The notes under the pieces were generated by a model. It was not told where the DNA came from and did no database searches. It saw nothing but the letters and a program-made list of their open reading frames with translations. A stretch of 6,317 bases of DNA from NCBI GenBank assembly GCA_012837395.1, contig DURF01000084.1:1-6317 (forward strand). The letters are read 5' to 3'. A program made the translations under genes and the position numbers. Source of the DNA: Acholeplasma sp. Its GTDB lineage: Bacteria > Bacillota_I > Bacilli_A > Acholeplasmatales > Acholeplasmataceae. Below, in pieces: positions 1 to 4,832 of this stretch. The first letter of the stretch is position 1, and each line of letters opens with the position of its first letter.

Positions 1-1
1 T

Positions 2-175
2 AGAAACATGTGGCAAAACATTATAATTGCACTCTTAGTAGTAGCAATATTAATAATAAGCCTACTTACAAGTGATTGGATGAATATGTCAATTGGAATG
101 TTAGTTCATGAAGGTAGTATACTAGTAGTAATTATTAATGGAATGAGATTATTAAAATATAAATTAAGAAAATAA
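2..175 (+). CDS. P1B-type heavy-metal-transporting ATPase, C-terminal fragment
   Basis: Only the last 57 codons are in the window; the frame is open from base 2 to the TAA at 173-175. The fragment holds the final two transmembrane helices of a heavy-metal P-type ATPase: a hydrophobic stretch at fragment residues 5-22, then a helix containing HEGS (residues 36-39) and the family-typical ending NGMRLLKYK. In P1B pumps the last helix supplies metal-site residues, and an HEG-type motif there is the mark of the P1B-4 subgroup (Fe, Co or Zn efflux) rather than copper pumps, which carry MxxSS. The catalytic domains lie outside, so the metal is an inference. The end of the gene is 14 bp from the start of the HMA protein gene, which argues for one operon and a shared metal. 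Family assignment is firm; subgroup is moderate. Confidence 0.85.
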   Translation, partial: RNMWQNIIIALLVVAILIISLLTSDWMNMSIGMLVHEGSILVVIINGMRLLKYKLRK

Positions 176-189
176 AGGAGAGATTTTAT

Positions 190-417
190 ATGAAAAAAGC
201 AACATTAAGTTTAGAAACATTAACATGTCCATCATGTTTACAAAAGATCAATAATGCTGTAAAAGGATTAGATGGAATTGATAAAGACAGTGTCAATGTA
301 ATGTTTAATTCAAGTAAGGTAAAAGTTGATTTTGATGAAACTAAAATATCAGTAGATGATATTGCAAATTCAATTGATAAACTTGGATATGAAGTTAAAA
401 AAGTACAAGTTAAATAA
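190..417 (+). CDS. Small heavy-metal-associated (HMA) domain protein, CopZ-like metallochaperone
   Basis: This is a 75-residue single-domain protein with the ferredoxin-like HMA fold pattern (beta-alpha-beta-beta-alpha-beta). The metal site is the TCPSC motif with Cys13 and Cys16, followed by the helix LQKINNAVKGLDGI and ending in the usual KLGYEV strand near residues 64-69. HMA proteins of this size bind a soft metal ion through the two cysteines and hand it to a P1B ATPase, or they serve as a detached N-terminal domain of the pump. The ATG at 190 is preceded by AAAGGAG (174-180). It lies directly downstream of the ATPase fragment with a 14-bp gap, and the transcript should end at the hairpin at 420-459. 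The usual GMTC is LTCPSC here, a variant common in such stand-alone HMA proteins. Metal identity is not readable from sequence. Confidence 0.9.
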   Translation: MKKATLSLETLTCPSCLQKINNAVKGLDGIDKDSVNVMFNSSKVKVDFDETKISVDDIANSIDKLGYEVKKVQVK

Positions 418-419
418 TA

Positions 420-459
420 GATAATAAAAACAGTTCATTATTGAGCTGTTTTTATTATC
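420..459 (+). terminator. Intrinsic terminator after the metal-export genes
   Basis: An 18-bp stem (420-437 with 442-459) closes a 4-base TTAT loop; the only imperfection is one G-T wobble. The left arm contains five A and the right arm five T, so the stem could terminate transcription in either direction. It starts 3 bases after the HMA stop codon and separates the metal genes from the HxlR promoter. Confidence 0.85.
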
Positions 460-476
460 TATATGAAGCACATTAC

Positions 477-505
477 TTTTAAATAACAAAATAACTATAT
501 ATAAT
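477..505 (+). promoter_or_regulatory. Candidate promoter of the HxlR-dsbA-like operon
   Basis: A consensus -10 box TATAAT lies at 500-505. The best-placed -35 (477-482, TTTTAA, 17-base spacer) is poor, so the promoter may be weak or activator-dependent. The -10 overlaps the inverted repeat at 502-529, which suggests direct repression by occlusion. Initiation near 512 would leave a short leader carrying the ribosome site at 528-536. Confidence 0.5.
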
Positions 506-529
506 ATATGAAGTATACTTTATATATTA
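502..529 (+). promoter_or_regulatory. 28-bp inverted repeat, likely operator of the HxlR regulator
   Basis: Two 14-bp arms (502-515 and 516-529) form a gapless inverted repeat with a single mismatch at 510/521, centred on GTATAC. The position, covering the 3' part of the -10 box and the expected start site just ahead of the HxlR start codon, is what is expected of an autoregulatory operator for a dimeric winged-helix protein. The sequence is A/T rich, where chance palindromes are easier, but 14 matching base pairs less one around a GC-containing core is notable. Confidence 0.55.
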
Positions 530-541
530 AAGGAGGTTTAT

Positions 542-871
542 ATGTCTAAATTAACATCAAAATGTATTTTAAATGTAAAAAGTATTTTAGAAGTATTTGG
601 AGGTAAATGGGTTTTACTTGTAATTGGTGAAATAATGACTGGTAAACACCGATTTAATGAAATTGTAGAATCACTGGGTATTACACCTAGAAAATTATCT
701 GAAGTATTAAAACATCTTGAAAATGAAGGTGTAGTTAATAGAATAGTAAAAGATGAAACACCAGTCTTAATTGAATATCATTTAACTAAAAAAGGATTAG
801 ATTTTGAAGAAGTTATTATTGCAATTAGATCTTGGGGTGAAGTATGGGTAAAAGAGGAGGAAGAATTATGA
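542..871 (+). CDS. HxlR-family winged-helix transcriptional regulator (possible thiol-based redox sensor)
   Basis: The product is 109 residues, the normal length for HxlR (MarR-like winged helix) proteins. Family marks in order are FGGKWVLLVIGEIMTGKHRFNEI (about 19-41) for the first helices, the recognition region GITPRKLSEVLKHLENEGVV (about 46-65), the wing with the characteristic VLIEYHLTKKG near residues 78-88, and a C-terminal dimerisation helix with RSWGEVW. Its only cysteine, Cys8, sits just before the first helix, as in redox-sensing relatives such as Bacillus YodB, where one N-terminal Cys senses quinones or disulfide stress. The ATG at 542 follows an excellent ribosome site (AAAGGAGG, 528-536). 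The gene overlaps the downstream dsbA-like gene by four bases (ATGA), so the two are co-translated. Autoregulation through the 502-529 repeat is inferred. Confidence 0.9.
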   Translation: MSKLTSKCILNVKSILEVFGGKWVLLVIGEIMTGKHRFNEIVESLGITPRKLSEVLKHLENEGVVNRIVKDETPVLIEYHLTKKGLDFEEVIIAIRSWGEVWVKEEEEL

Positions 872-1593
872 AAGATATGGCTTGTAATATCGAAACAGGT
901 TTATGCAAAACAACTAATGATGAAAATATTCAACCAGAAATAAAAGTAGAGGAGTTTGTTATGGATAAAGATTTAGAATTATTTTATTTTACCGATCCAA
1001 TTTGTTCAGCATGTTATATATTTGAAGATACTTTAGAAAGTTTTTTAAATAAATATCAACATGAATTTGATTACAGAGTTATCTTAGGAGGACTAGTTCC
1101 TGATGAAAATTCATTTAATGATCCAAGAAATGGAATATTTTCATCTAAAGATGTCGCAAAACATTGGTTAGAGTTTTCTGAGCACTTTAATGTACCAATT
1201 AATGTATCGATGTGGGAAAACGATCCAATGAAATCATCACTCCCACCATCATATGCCTTTAAAGTCGCAGAACTAGAAGATAAAGCAAAAGCAAATAAAT
1301 TTTTAAAAAGTTTAAGAATTGCAGTATTTAAAGACGGTTTAAATATTGAAAGAAAAGATCTTATTTTAAAACTTGCTAATGAACATGGCTTAAACGGTAA
1401 ATATATAGTAGATAATATGGATACTCTAGGAAAGAAACTCTTTTTAGAAGAAATTACTTGGATGCAAAAACTAGGAGTAAGAGGATTTCCAGCATTAGTT
1501 ATTAGAAACAAAGATCGTTATTTATCAACTGCAGGTATTATAAGTAGTGATACATTAGAAAAGTTTTATGCTAGAGCTAAAACTCTTGCATAA
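868..1593 (+). CDS. DsbA/FrnE-like thioredoxin-fold oxidoreductase, cytoplasmic
   Basis: The protein is 241 residues with a thioredoxin fold interrupted by a helical insert, as in the DsbA superfamily. The first strand and active site read LELFYFTDPICSAC, with catalytic Cys46 and Cys49 in a CSAC motif, and the cis-proline loop is VRGFP with Pro208. DPxCxxC followed by an acidic residue is typical of FrnE- and SpxH(YjbH)-like cytoplasmic members; there is no signal peptide. It probably reduces or isomerises disulfides in the cytoplasm or acts as an adapter. An N-terminal extension carries a second pair, Cys6 and Cys13 (C-x6-C); these four are the only cysteines. The start at 868 is chosen because GAGGAGG (854-860) sits 7 bases upstream and the ATG overlaps the HxlR TGA. 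The in-frame ATG at 844 has no ribosome site and lies deeper inside the regulator gene. The exact substrate is unknown. Confidence 0.85.
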   Translation: MKDMACNIETGLCKTTNDENIQPEIKVEEFVMDKDLELFYFTDPICSACYIFEDTLESFLNKYQHEFDYRVILGGLVPDENSFNDPRNGIFSSKDVAKHWLEFSEHFNVPINVSMWENDPMKSSLPPSYAFKVAELEDKAKANKFLKSLRIAVFKDGLNIERKDLILKLANEHGLNGKYIVDNMDTLGKKLFLEEITWMQKLGVRGFPALVIRNKDRYLSTAGIISSDTLEKFYARAKTLA

Positions 1594-1619
1594 CTTATTG
1601 TTTAAAATTTAAGATATGA

Positions 1620-1649
1620 TTGAGAATAAATAATTATAAATGGTATAAT
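1620..1649 (+). promoter_or_regulatory. Strong candidate promoter for the 1749 membrane protein gene
   Basis: TTGAGA at 1620-1625 matches the -35 consensus at five of six positions. TATAAT at 1644-1649 is a perfect -10, with an 18-base spacer and an extended TGG (1641-1643) before it. This is the best sigma-A-type promoter in the window. It should start transcription near 1656, inside the terminator hairpin loop of the upstream operon, leaving a leader of about 90 bases before 1749. Confidence 0.65.
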
Positions 1650-1675
1650 TCGATTAAGAGTTATACCATTTTTTA
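1638..1675 (+). terminator. Intrinsic terminator of the HxlR-dsbA-like operon
   Basis: An 11-bp A/T-rich stem (1638-1648 with 1661-1671) around AATGGTATAA closes a loop of about 12 bases and runs into six T (1669-1674). It lies about 45 bases after the dsbA-like stop. Its left arm also contains the consensus -10 box of the next promoter, so one DNA segment may serve both purposes. Confidence 0.65.
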
Positions 1676-1697
1676 ATACTTTAAGGGAATTGAATTT

Positions 1698-1724
1698 ATG
1701 AAAATTAAAAATGTTGAAGTTTAA
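1698..1724 (+). CDS. Possible 8-codon leader peptide or gene remnant
   Basis: An ATG at 1698 preceded by AAGGGA (1683-1688, 9-base gap) opens a frame encoding MKIKNVEV and then TAA. It lies in the presumed leader of the 1749 gene, between its promoter and its own ribosome site. It could be a translated upstream ORF, or the surviving start of a lost gene, as the sequence looks like an ordinary N-terminus. The small size makes chance quite possible. Confidence 0.25.
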   Translation: MKIKNVEV

Positions 1725-1748
1725 ATACTAAGAAAAGAGGTAATTGCT

Positions 1749-1955
1749 ATGAACAAAATATATAAATATGTTAGTGCACTTTATTTTAGTTGTGCACTTG
1801 TAACTATTTTAATTCTACTAAACTTAAGTAAAAAAGATAAAATAGATCCAATATTTATTTCGAAACTATCAATGATATTATGGGGCGTATATATATTCGC
1901 TTCTATAATTTTGTTTATAATTGATTTAATTATTAAAAAAAAGAATAATAAATAA
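1749..1955 (+). CDS. Small two-helix membrane protein, unrecognised
   Basis: The product is 68 residues with two predicted transmembrane helices (about 7-27 and 38-62), a short charged turn SKKDKIDP between them and a basic tail KKKNNK. The positive-inside rule puts both ends in the cytoplasm. The start is supported by AAAAGAGG (1733-1740) eight bases upstream. I do not recognise the family. Size and topology fit many classes (immunity proteins, small transporter subunits, membrane stress peptides), and no function is assigned. The 3089 gene has the same length and layout (two helices, charged turn with KxD, Lys/Asn tail), so the two may be distant paralogues. A promoter at 1620-1649 and a hairpin at 1977-2034 make it a likely single-gene unit. 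Confidence 0.7.
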   Translation: MNKIYKYVSALYFSCALVTILILLNLSKKDKIDPIFISKLSMILWGVYIFASIILFIIDLIIKKKNNK

Positions 1956-1976
1956 AGTTGGTCATATTAAATCAGA

Positions 1977-2034
1977 AAAAACTTAATTAATCTATAGTTA
2001 TGGTTAGTGTAAACCTAGATTATAAAAAGTTTTT
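1977..2034 (+). terminator. Nested hairpin after the 1749 gene, possible terminator
   Basis: An outer stem AAAAACTT (1977-1984) pairs with AAGTTTTT (2027-2034). Inside it a second stem of 7 bp (1988-1994 with 2016-2022) and an adjoining GGTT/AACC (2002-2005 with 2012-2015) form an inner hairpin. The right outer arm ends in five T followed by GTTT. It starts about 20 bases after the stop codon, which fits a terminator, although it is longer and more branched than usual. Confidence 0.4.
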
Positions 2035-2068
2035 GTTTAAATTGGGAAGTTAAATGAAGGAGAAATGT

Positions 2069-2884
2069 ATGAAAAAGAAGTCCAATAGAGCGTTAATATT
2101 TTCAATGTTTTTTTATGTAACATCATTATTAACCGTGACTTTAAATCAAATTTTCATTTACAAACAAATTGTTGCAATAAATGAAATTAATTTTTTTAGT
2201 ATCCTTATAATAACAATTTCATTAAGTTTGTTTCTCATAAATCATTTCGTTTTTATTAGTATAAGGAAAGAAAATATTAATATTAAAGCAATAATAAATA
2301 TTGCTATAAAGATTGTTTTATATTATTTAACAACTATTATGATTGTGAATGAGTTGGTTCTAAATACACCAACAATCATATTCAGCACATTGTTTTTAAT
2401 TTTAAAAATAATTGATATAGTAACTCTAGTTATTAATTTTAGGAAGATTAATGTTTTAATATTAAATAATGATGATGAGATTTTAAAGCAAGAAAAAGAA
2501 TTTAAGGTTAAAGTCCTTAAAAAATCAGAGGATTTCAAATTCTTCCAACTTAATATATTTTTATTATTAATAGCTATTTTTTCAATTTATTTGGTGGATA
2601 CTTTAATTGACTATAGTAATGAATTTCATATGATTCTATATTGTACAGTGTTACTATCAGCACTAATATTAAGTATTAAATATGTACATAATATATCAAA
2701 GATTTCTGATGCAGTAAAATTTTATCATTATTTAAGTTCGGTAATCTCTGTCTTGGCAGTTTCATTGATTCTTTATTTAGATGCTAATCTCCTTATATTT
2801 TTATTACTTATTCCATTGGTTCCCATCCTTAAACTTGACATAGATGTAAGAAAAATAATATTAAAAGAACATAAAGAACAATAA
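2069..2884 (+). CDS. Polytopic membrane protein (about eight helices), unrecognised
   Basis: The product is 271 residues and mostly hydrophobic. Predicted helices lie near residues 8-30, 42-65, 73-95, 102-123, 161-179, 187-205, 218-238 and 240-256, giving two four-helix halves. They are joined by a charged, probably cytoplasmic segment at 124-160 rich in Lys and Glu, and the C-terminal tail is charged. The start at 2069 is chosen because AAGGAG (2057-2062) is correctly spaced for it, whereas the in-frame ATG at 2054 lies upstream of that site and has none of its own. No catalytic or nucleotide-binding motif is visible and no family is recognised. It sits between two small two-helix membrane proteins on the same strand, but gaps of more than 100 bases with hairpins argue against a single tight operon. 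Confidence 0.75.
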   Translation: MKKKSNRALIFSMFFYVTSLLTVTLNQIFIYKQIVAINEINFFSILIITISLSLFLINHFVFISIRKENINIKAIINIAIKIVLYYLTTIMIVNELVLNTPTIIFSTLFLILKIIDIVTLVINFRKINVLILNNDDEILKQEKEFKVKVLKKSEDFKFFQLNIFLLLIAIFSIYLVDTLIDYSNEFHMILYCTVLLSALILSIKYVHNISKISDAVKFYHYLSSVISVLAVSLILYLDANLLIFLLLIPLVPILKLDIDVRKIILKEHKEQ

Positions 2885-2928
2885 AATTACGACTTTTAAA
2901 GTATGTAGAGATAGATTTAATTTATTAA

Positions 2929-3010
2929 ATAAGTTTAAAAGAGAAGTAAACTTATCAGTTGATTCACGGTTATAGTATTATCATAACTCGTAGTTATATG
3001 TATTGAATCA
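2929..3010 (+). other. Structured intergenic segment upstream of the 3089 gene
   Basis: The 204-base gap between the 2069 and 3089 genes contains several inverted repeats. A 9-bp stem at 2929-2937/2947-2955 has a 9-base loop. A 7-bp pair TGATTCA/TGAATCA (2960-2966 with 3004-3010) encloses two smaller helices that cannot both form, because they share 2983-2988: it pairs either with 2968-2973 or with 2992-2997. No U-run follows, so this is not an ordinary terminator. It may be a leader RNA, an operator region or chance A/T pairing. Confidence 0.3.
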
Positions 3011-3025
3011 TTTAAATAGTAATTG

Positions 3026-3034
3026 TGGTGTAAT
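3026..3034 (+). promoter_or_regulatory. Candidate extended -10 promoter for the 3089 gene
   Basis: TGG followed by TGTAAT (3029-3034, five of six matches to TATAAT) forms an extended -10 element. There is no well-spaced -35; TTGAAT at 3003-3008 is 20 bases away, which is too long to count strongly. Initiation near 3041 would leave a leader of about 48 bases. Confidence 0.3.
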
Positions 3035-3088
3035 AAATAACAAAGATTTATATGTTGATATTTTATTTTGAAGGAAAAGAAGCTCTCA

Positions 3089-3280
3089 ATGAAAAAAATA
3101 TTAGGTTATTTTATGGCTTTGTTACTAATAATGTATTATATTTTTGTTTTTATATATTCAATATATGAACTTAGAAACAATAAGGATTTAAATATCTTAT
3201 TAATAGCATCACTGCCAGTATCTTTTATATTAAGTCCAATTATCGTTAATTTTATTAAACATAATAATAAAGAGAATTAA
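3089..3280 (+). CDS. Small two-helix membrane protein, unrecognised
   Basis: The product is 63 residues with predicted helices at about 6-26 and 34-56, a charged turn ELRNNKDLN between them and a hydrophilic tail KHNNKEN. The ATG at 3089 is preferred over the in-frame TTG at 3068: a ribosome-site-like AAGGA (3071-3075) lies between the two, although its 13-base spacing to the ATG is long, and nothing suitable precedes the TTG. Topology and size closely mirror the 1749 product, but direct residue identity is low by eye. No family is recognised. The gene ends before the strong hairpin at 3314-3357 that it shares with the convergent NERD gene. Confidence 0.6.
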   Translation: MKKILGYFMALLLIMYYIFVFIYSIYELRNNKDLNILLIASLPVSFILSPIIVNFIKHNNKEN

Positions 3281-3313
3281 ACTTTTCTTAATAAACTAAA
3301 ACATAAGAAATCT

Positions 3314-3357
3314 AAAAAGGAATTATATCATCATCAAAATTGATATAATTCCTTTTT
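3314..3357. terminator. Bidirectional terminator between convergent genes
   Basis: A perfect 17-bp stem (3314-3330 with 3341-3357) closes a 10-base loop. The left arm begins with five A and the right arm ends with five T, so each strand gives a stem followed by a U-run. It lies between the stop of the 3089 gene (3280) and the stop of the minus-strand NERD gene (3366) and should end both transcripts. Confidence 0.9.
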
Positions 3358-3365
3358 CTTTTATT

Positions 3366-4091
3366 TTATATACTTTTTCTAAATGTACAAGTTGGGTAGT
3401 TAGAACAACTATAAAGTCTTCCTTGCACCCCAGCTCTTAAAATTAACTTGCTGTTACATCTTGGGCATATATTGTCTTCAATTTTTTGTTTCATTTCTTT
3501 AATACTTGCAACATGCTCCTTATTTGTAACAGGGGGATTTTCTTTATAATACATTATCACATTATAAAAATTTTCAATTTCTTGAGAAGTAAGAATTGCT
3601 TTATTATATGAAGTAAGTTCTTTTCTAAGTAATCTAATATTAACAACTGGTGTTCCAACATTTAAATGTAGTTTTGCTTTTGGAAAAACTATAACCGATT
3701 TAAAAATGTTTTTTCTTCCAAGTAATTCACTTAATGCATATATATGAGATTTATTTTGCATAATTGGATTATAAAATTTATTCTTAACTTTACCATACGC
3801 TAAAACTTGAGTCCAGTTTCTGCTAGTTTCACTTCCATAAATGCTTCCTGAATAGTTTTTAGTCTCAATTACAAATATTCCGGTTCTTAGTATTACTATA
3901 TGATCAATTTGACTAGATTTGCCATTATTAACAATAGTAACATCGTTAATAACATACTTTAACCCTTCAACATTATTTCCTAAAGCTCTGCGTACTTGAT
4001 ATTCACCAATCATACCACGGCCTTTTGGTGATCTTAAAAATAAAACACCAATAACAATTAATACAATAATTATAAAAATTAAAAATTCCAT
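3366..4091 (-). CDS. Membrane-anchored NERD-domain protein with C-terminal zinc ribbon
   Basis: The product is 241 residues. Residues 2-19 form an N-terminal transmembrane anchor. A NERD (nuclease-related) domain follows at about 27-135: GMIGEYQVRRAL at the start, then QIDHIVI with Asp63, then FVIETKNYSG with Glu76 and Lys78, giving the D...ExK pattern of the PD-(D/E)XK fold. The C-terminus (209-235) is a topoisomerase-type zinc ribbon with Cys209, Cys212, Cys229 and Cys235. NERD proteins are thought to be involved in DNA processing, but their function is poorly defined. The start at 4091 is chosen because AAGGAGC sits 5 to 12 bases upstream on this strand; an upstream in-frame ATG at 4157 has no ribosome site and would precede the likely promoter (4123-4150). 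It is transcribed divergently from the 4209 operon and convergently with the 3089 gene. Confidence 0.88.
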   Translation of the reverse strand: MEFLIFIIIVLIVIGVLFLRSPKGRGMIGEYQVRRALGNNVEGLKYVINDVTIVNNGKSSQIDHIVILRTGIFVIETKNYSGSIYGSETSRNWTQVLAYGKVKNKFYNPIMQNKSHIYALSELLGRKNIFKSVIVFPKAKLHLNVGTPVVNIRLLRKELTSYNKAILTSQEIENFYNVIMYYKENPPVTNKEHVASIKEMKQKIEDNICPRCNSKLILRAGVQGRLYSCSNYPTCTFRKSI

Positions 4092-4111
4092 TTTTGCTCC
4101 TTTTAAATATC

Positions 4112-4139
4112 TTATTACATCTATTATACAAAATATAAT
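4112..4139 (+). promoter_or_regulatory. Candidate promoter of the 4209 operon
   Basis: TATAAT at 4134-4139 has a weak -35, TTATTA (4112-4117), 16 bases upstream. It interlocks with the minus-strand promoter at 4123-4150, and the two -10 boxes form a 7-bp inverted repeat TATTATA/TATAATA (4122-4128 and 4134-4140). Initiation near 4146 would give a leader of about 63 bases including AGGAGGAG at 4195-4202. Confidence 0.4.
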
Positions 4140-4150
4140 AAATTTCACAA
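4123..4150 (-). promoter_or_regulatory. Promoter of the NERD gene
   Basis: On the minus strand TTGTGA (4145-4150, four of six to consensus) and a perfect TATAAT (4123-4128) are separated by 16 bases. Initiation would fall near 4116, leaving about 25 bases before the ATG at 4091, enough for the AAGGAGC ribosome site. Confidence 0.6.
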
Positions 4151-4156
4151 ATTTCA
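4140..4156. repeat. Short tandem direct repeat in the divergent promoter region
   Basis: AAATTTCA occurs at 4140-4147 and again at 4149-4156, a 9-base period. It covers the -35 of the NERD promoter and the expected start site of the operon promoter, so it could be a regulator site. It is short and A/T rich and may be chance. Confidence 0.3.
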
Positions 4157-4208
4157 TAAAAAGTAAAAAGACATCATTCTTCCTAATATATAATAGGAGG
4201 AGATAATA

Positions 4209-4832
4209 ATGAAAAAAATTATTACAATATTTTTATTGGTTTTACTAATATCGCTATCTAGTAAAACAGTTAGAGCAGATCACTACCTAAACTTTGAGGA
4301 TCTAAATATTACTAAGGGTAAGCTAATTGATGATTATACATCTTCAGAGTTAAAGAAGCACTACAAAGAAGTAGATAAAAGAAAGTTTTCAGGTTGGCGC
4401 ACAAAAACTATTAACAACCGCGTAAAAGCAACCTTCATCACTGAAACAATCTTTTCTTATTATAATGATGGTTATACAGCAATTGATTATCATTATAAGT
4501 CAGAAGAATCAGAAACAACCAAATATAGTTTCTCTACAACAGGTAGTATTGGTCTTAAGATGGATAAATCAGCTAAAGGTTTTAAAAATGGTCTTGATGG
4601 ATCCTTAAAGATGAGTTACTCACAAGATTCTAATAAAACTAAAAAAGAAACTTATGATGTCAAAATGAAAGTAGATCCAGGCACACAAGTTAACCTTTAT
4701 TATTACGGTGAAGGTAAATTAACTAATGGGGTTGCAGCAAAGTATATCTTTTGGATTAGACTAGATAGAGGCGGCTTTGAAGTCTTTGAGGTTTCAACTA
4801 AATATCACAGATTAGAAAAGGTGAGAATATGA
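4209..4832 (+). CDS. Secreted beta-rich protein, possible effector or toxin, unrecognised
   Basis: The product is 207 residues. It begins with a classic Sec signal peptide: MKK, a hydrophobic core at 5-17, and probable cleavage after VRA at residue 23, leaving about 184 residues outside the cell. There are no cysteines and no lipobox, so it is released rather than lipid-anchored. The mature part looks mainly beta: FSGWRTKTINNRVKAT (60-75) and IFSYYNDGYTAIDYHY (81-96). A Ser/Thr/Gly-rich alternating stretch at 105-140 contains GSIGLKM and GLDGSLKMSYS, followed by VDPGTQVNLYYYGEG (155-169). A Ser/Thr-rich alternating region flanked by a PGTxV strand is reminiscent of aerolysin/ETX-MTX2 pore-forming proteins, but the resemblance is by eye only and weak. 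A strong ribosome site (AGGAGGAG) precedes the ATG. It is first in an operon and overlaps the next gene by ATGA. No family is assigned. Confidence 0.85.
   Translation: MKKIITIFLLVLLISLSSKTVRADHYLNFEDLNITKGKLIDDYTSSELKKHYKEVDKRKFSGWRTKTINNRVKATFITETIFSYYNDGYTAIDYHYKSEESETTKYSFSTTGSIGLKMDKSAKGFKNGLDGSLKMSYSQDSNKTKKETYDVKMKVDPGTQVNLYYYGEGKLTNGVAAKYIFWIRLDRGGFEVFEVSTKYHRLEKVRI

Noticed and set aside
844..867. Upstream ATG for the dsbA-like protein
   Set aside because: It lacks a ribosome site and lies within the HxlR gene; the ATG at 868 has GAGGAGG correctly spaced and an ATGA overlap.
1071..1511. 146-codon open frame on the minus strand
   Set aside because: It lies wholly inside the dsbA-like gene, has no ribosome site and encodes Ser/Phe/Leu-rich sequence typical of an antisense shadow.
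2323..2538. 71-codon open frame on the minus strand
   Set aside because: It is antisense to the eight-helix membrane protein gene and shows no start signal or recognisable product.
3284..3310. 7-bp hairpin TTTCTTA/TAAGAAA after the 3089 gene
   Set aside because: All but one pair are A-T with a 13-base loop and no T-run. The perfect hairpin at 3314-3357 explains termination.
4092..4157. 22-residue N-terminal extension of the NERD protein
   Set aside because: The extension would run over the promoter at 4123-4150 and has no ribosome site; the ATG at 4091 has AAGGAGC just upstream.
4189..4194. TATAAT as -10 box of the 4209 operon
   Set aside because: Transcription would start near 4201, after the strong ribosome site at 4195-4202, removing it from the mRNA. 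The TATAAT at 4134-4139 fits better.
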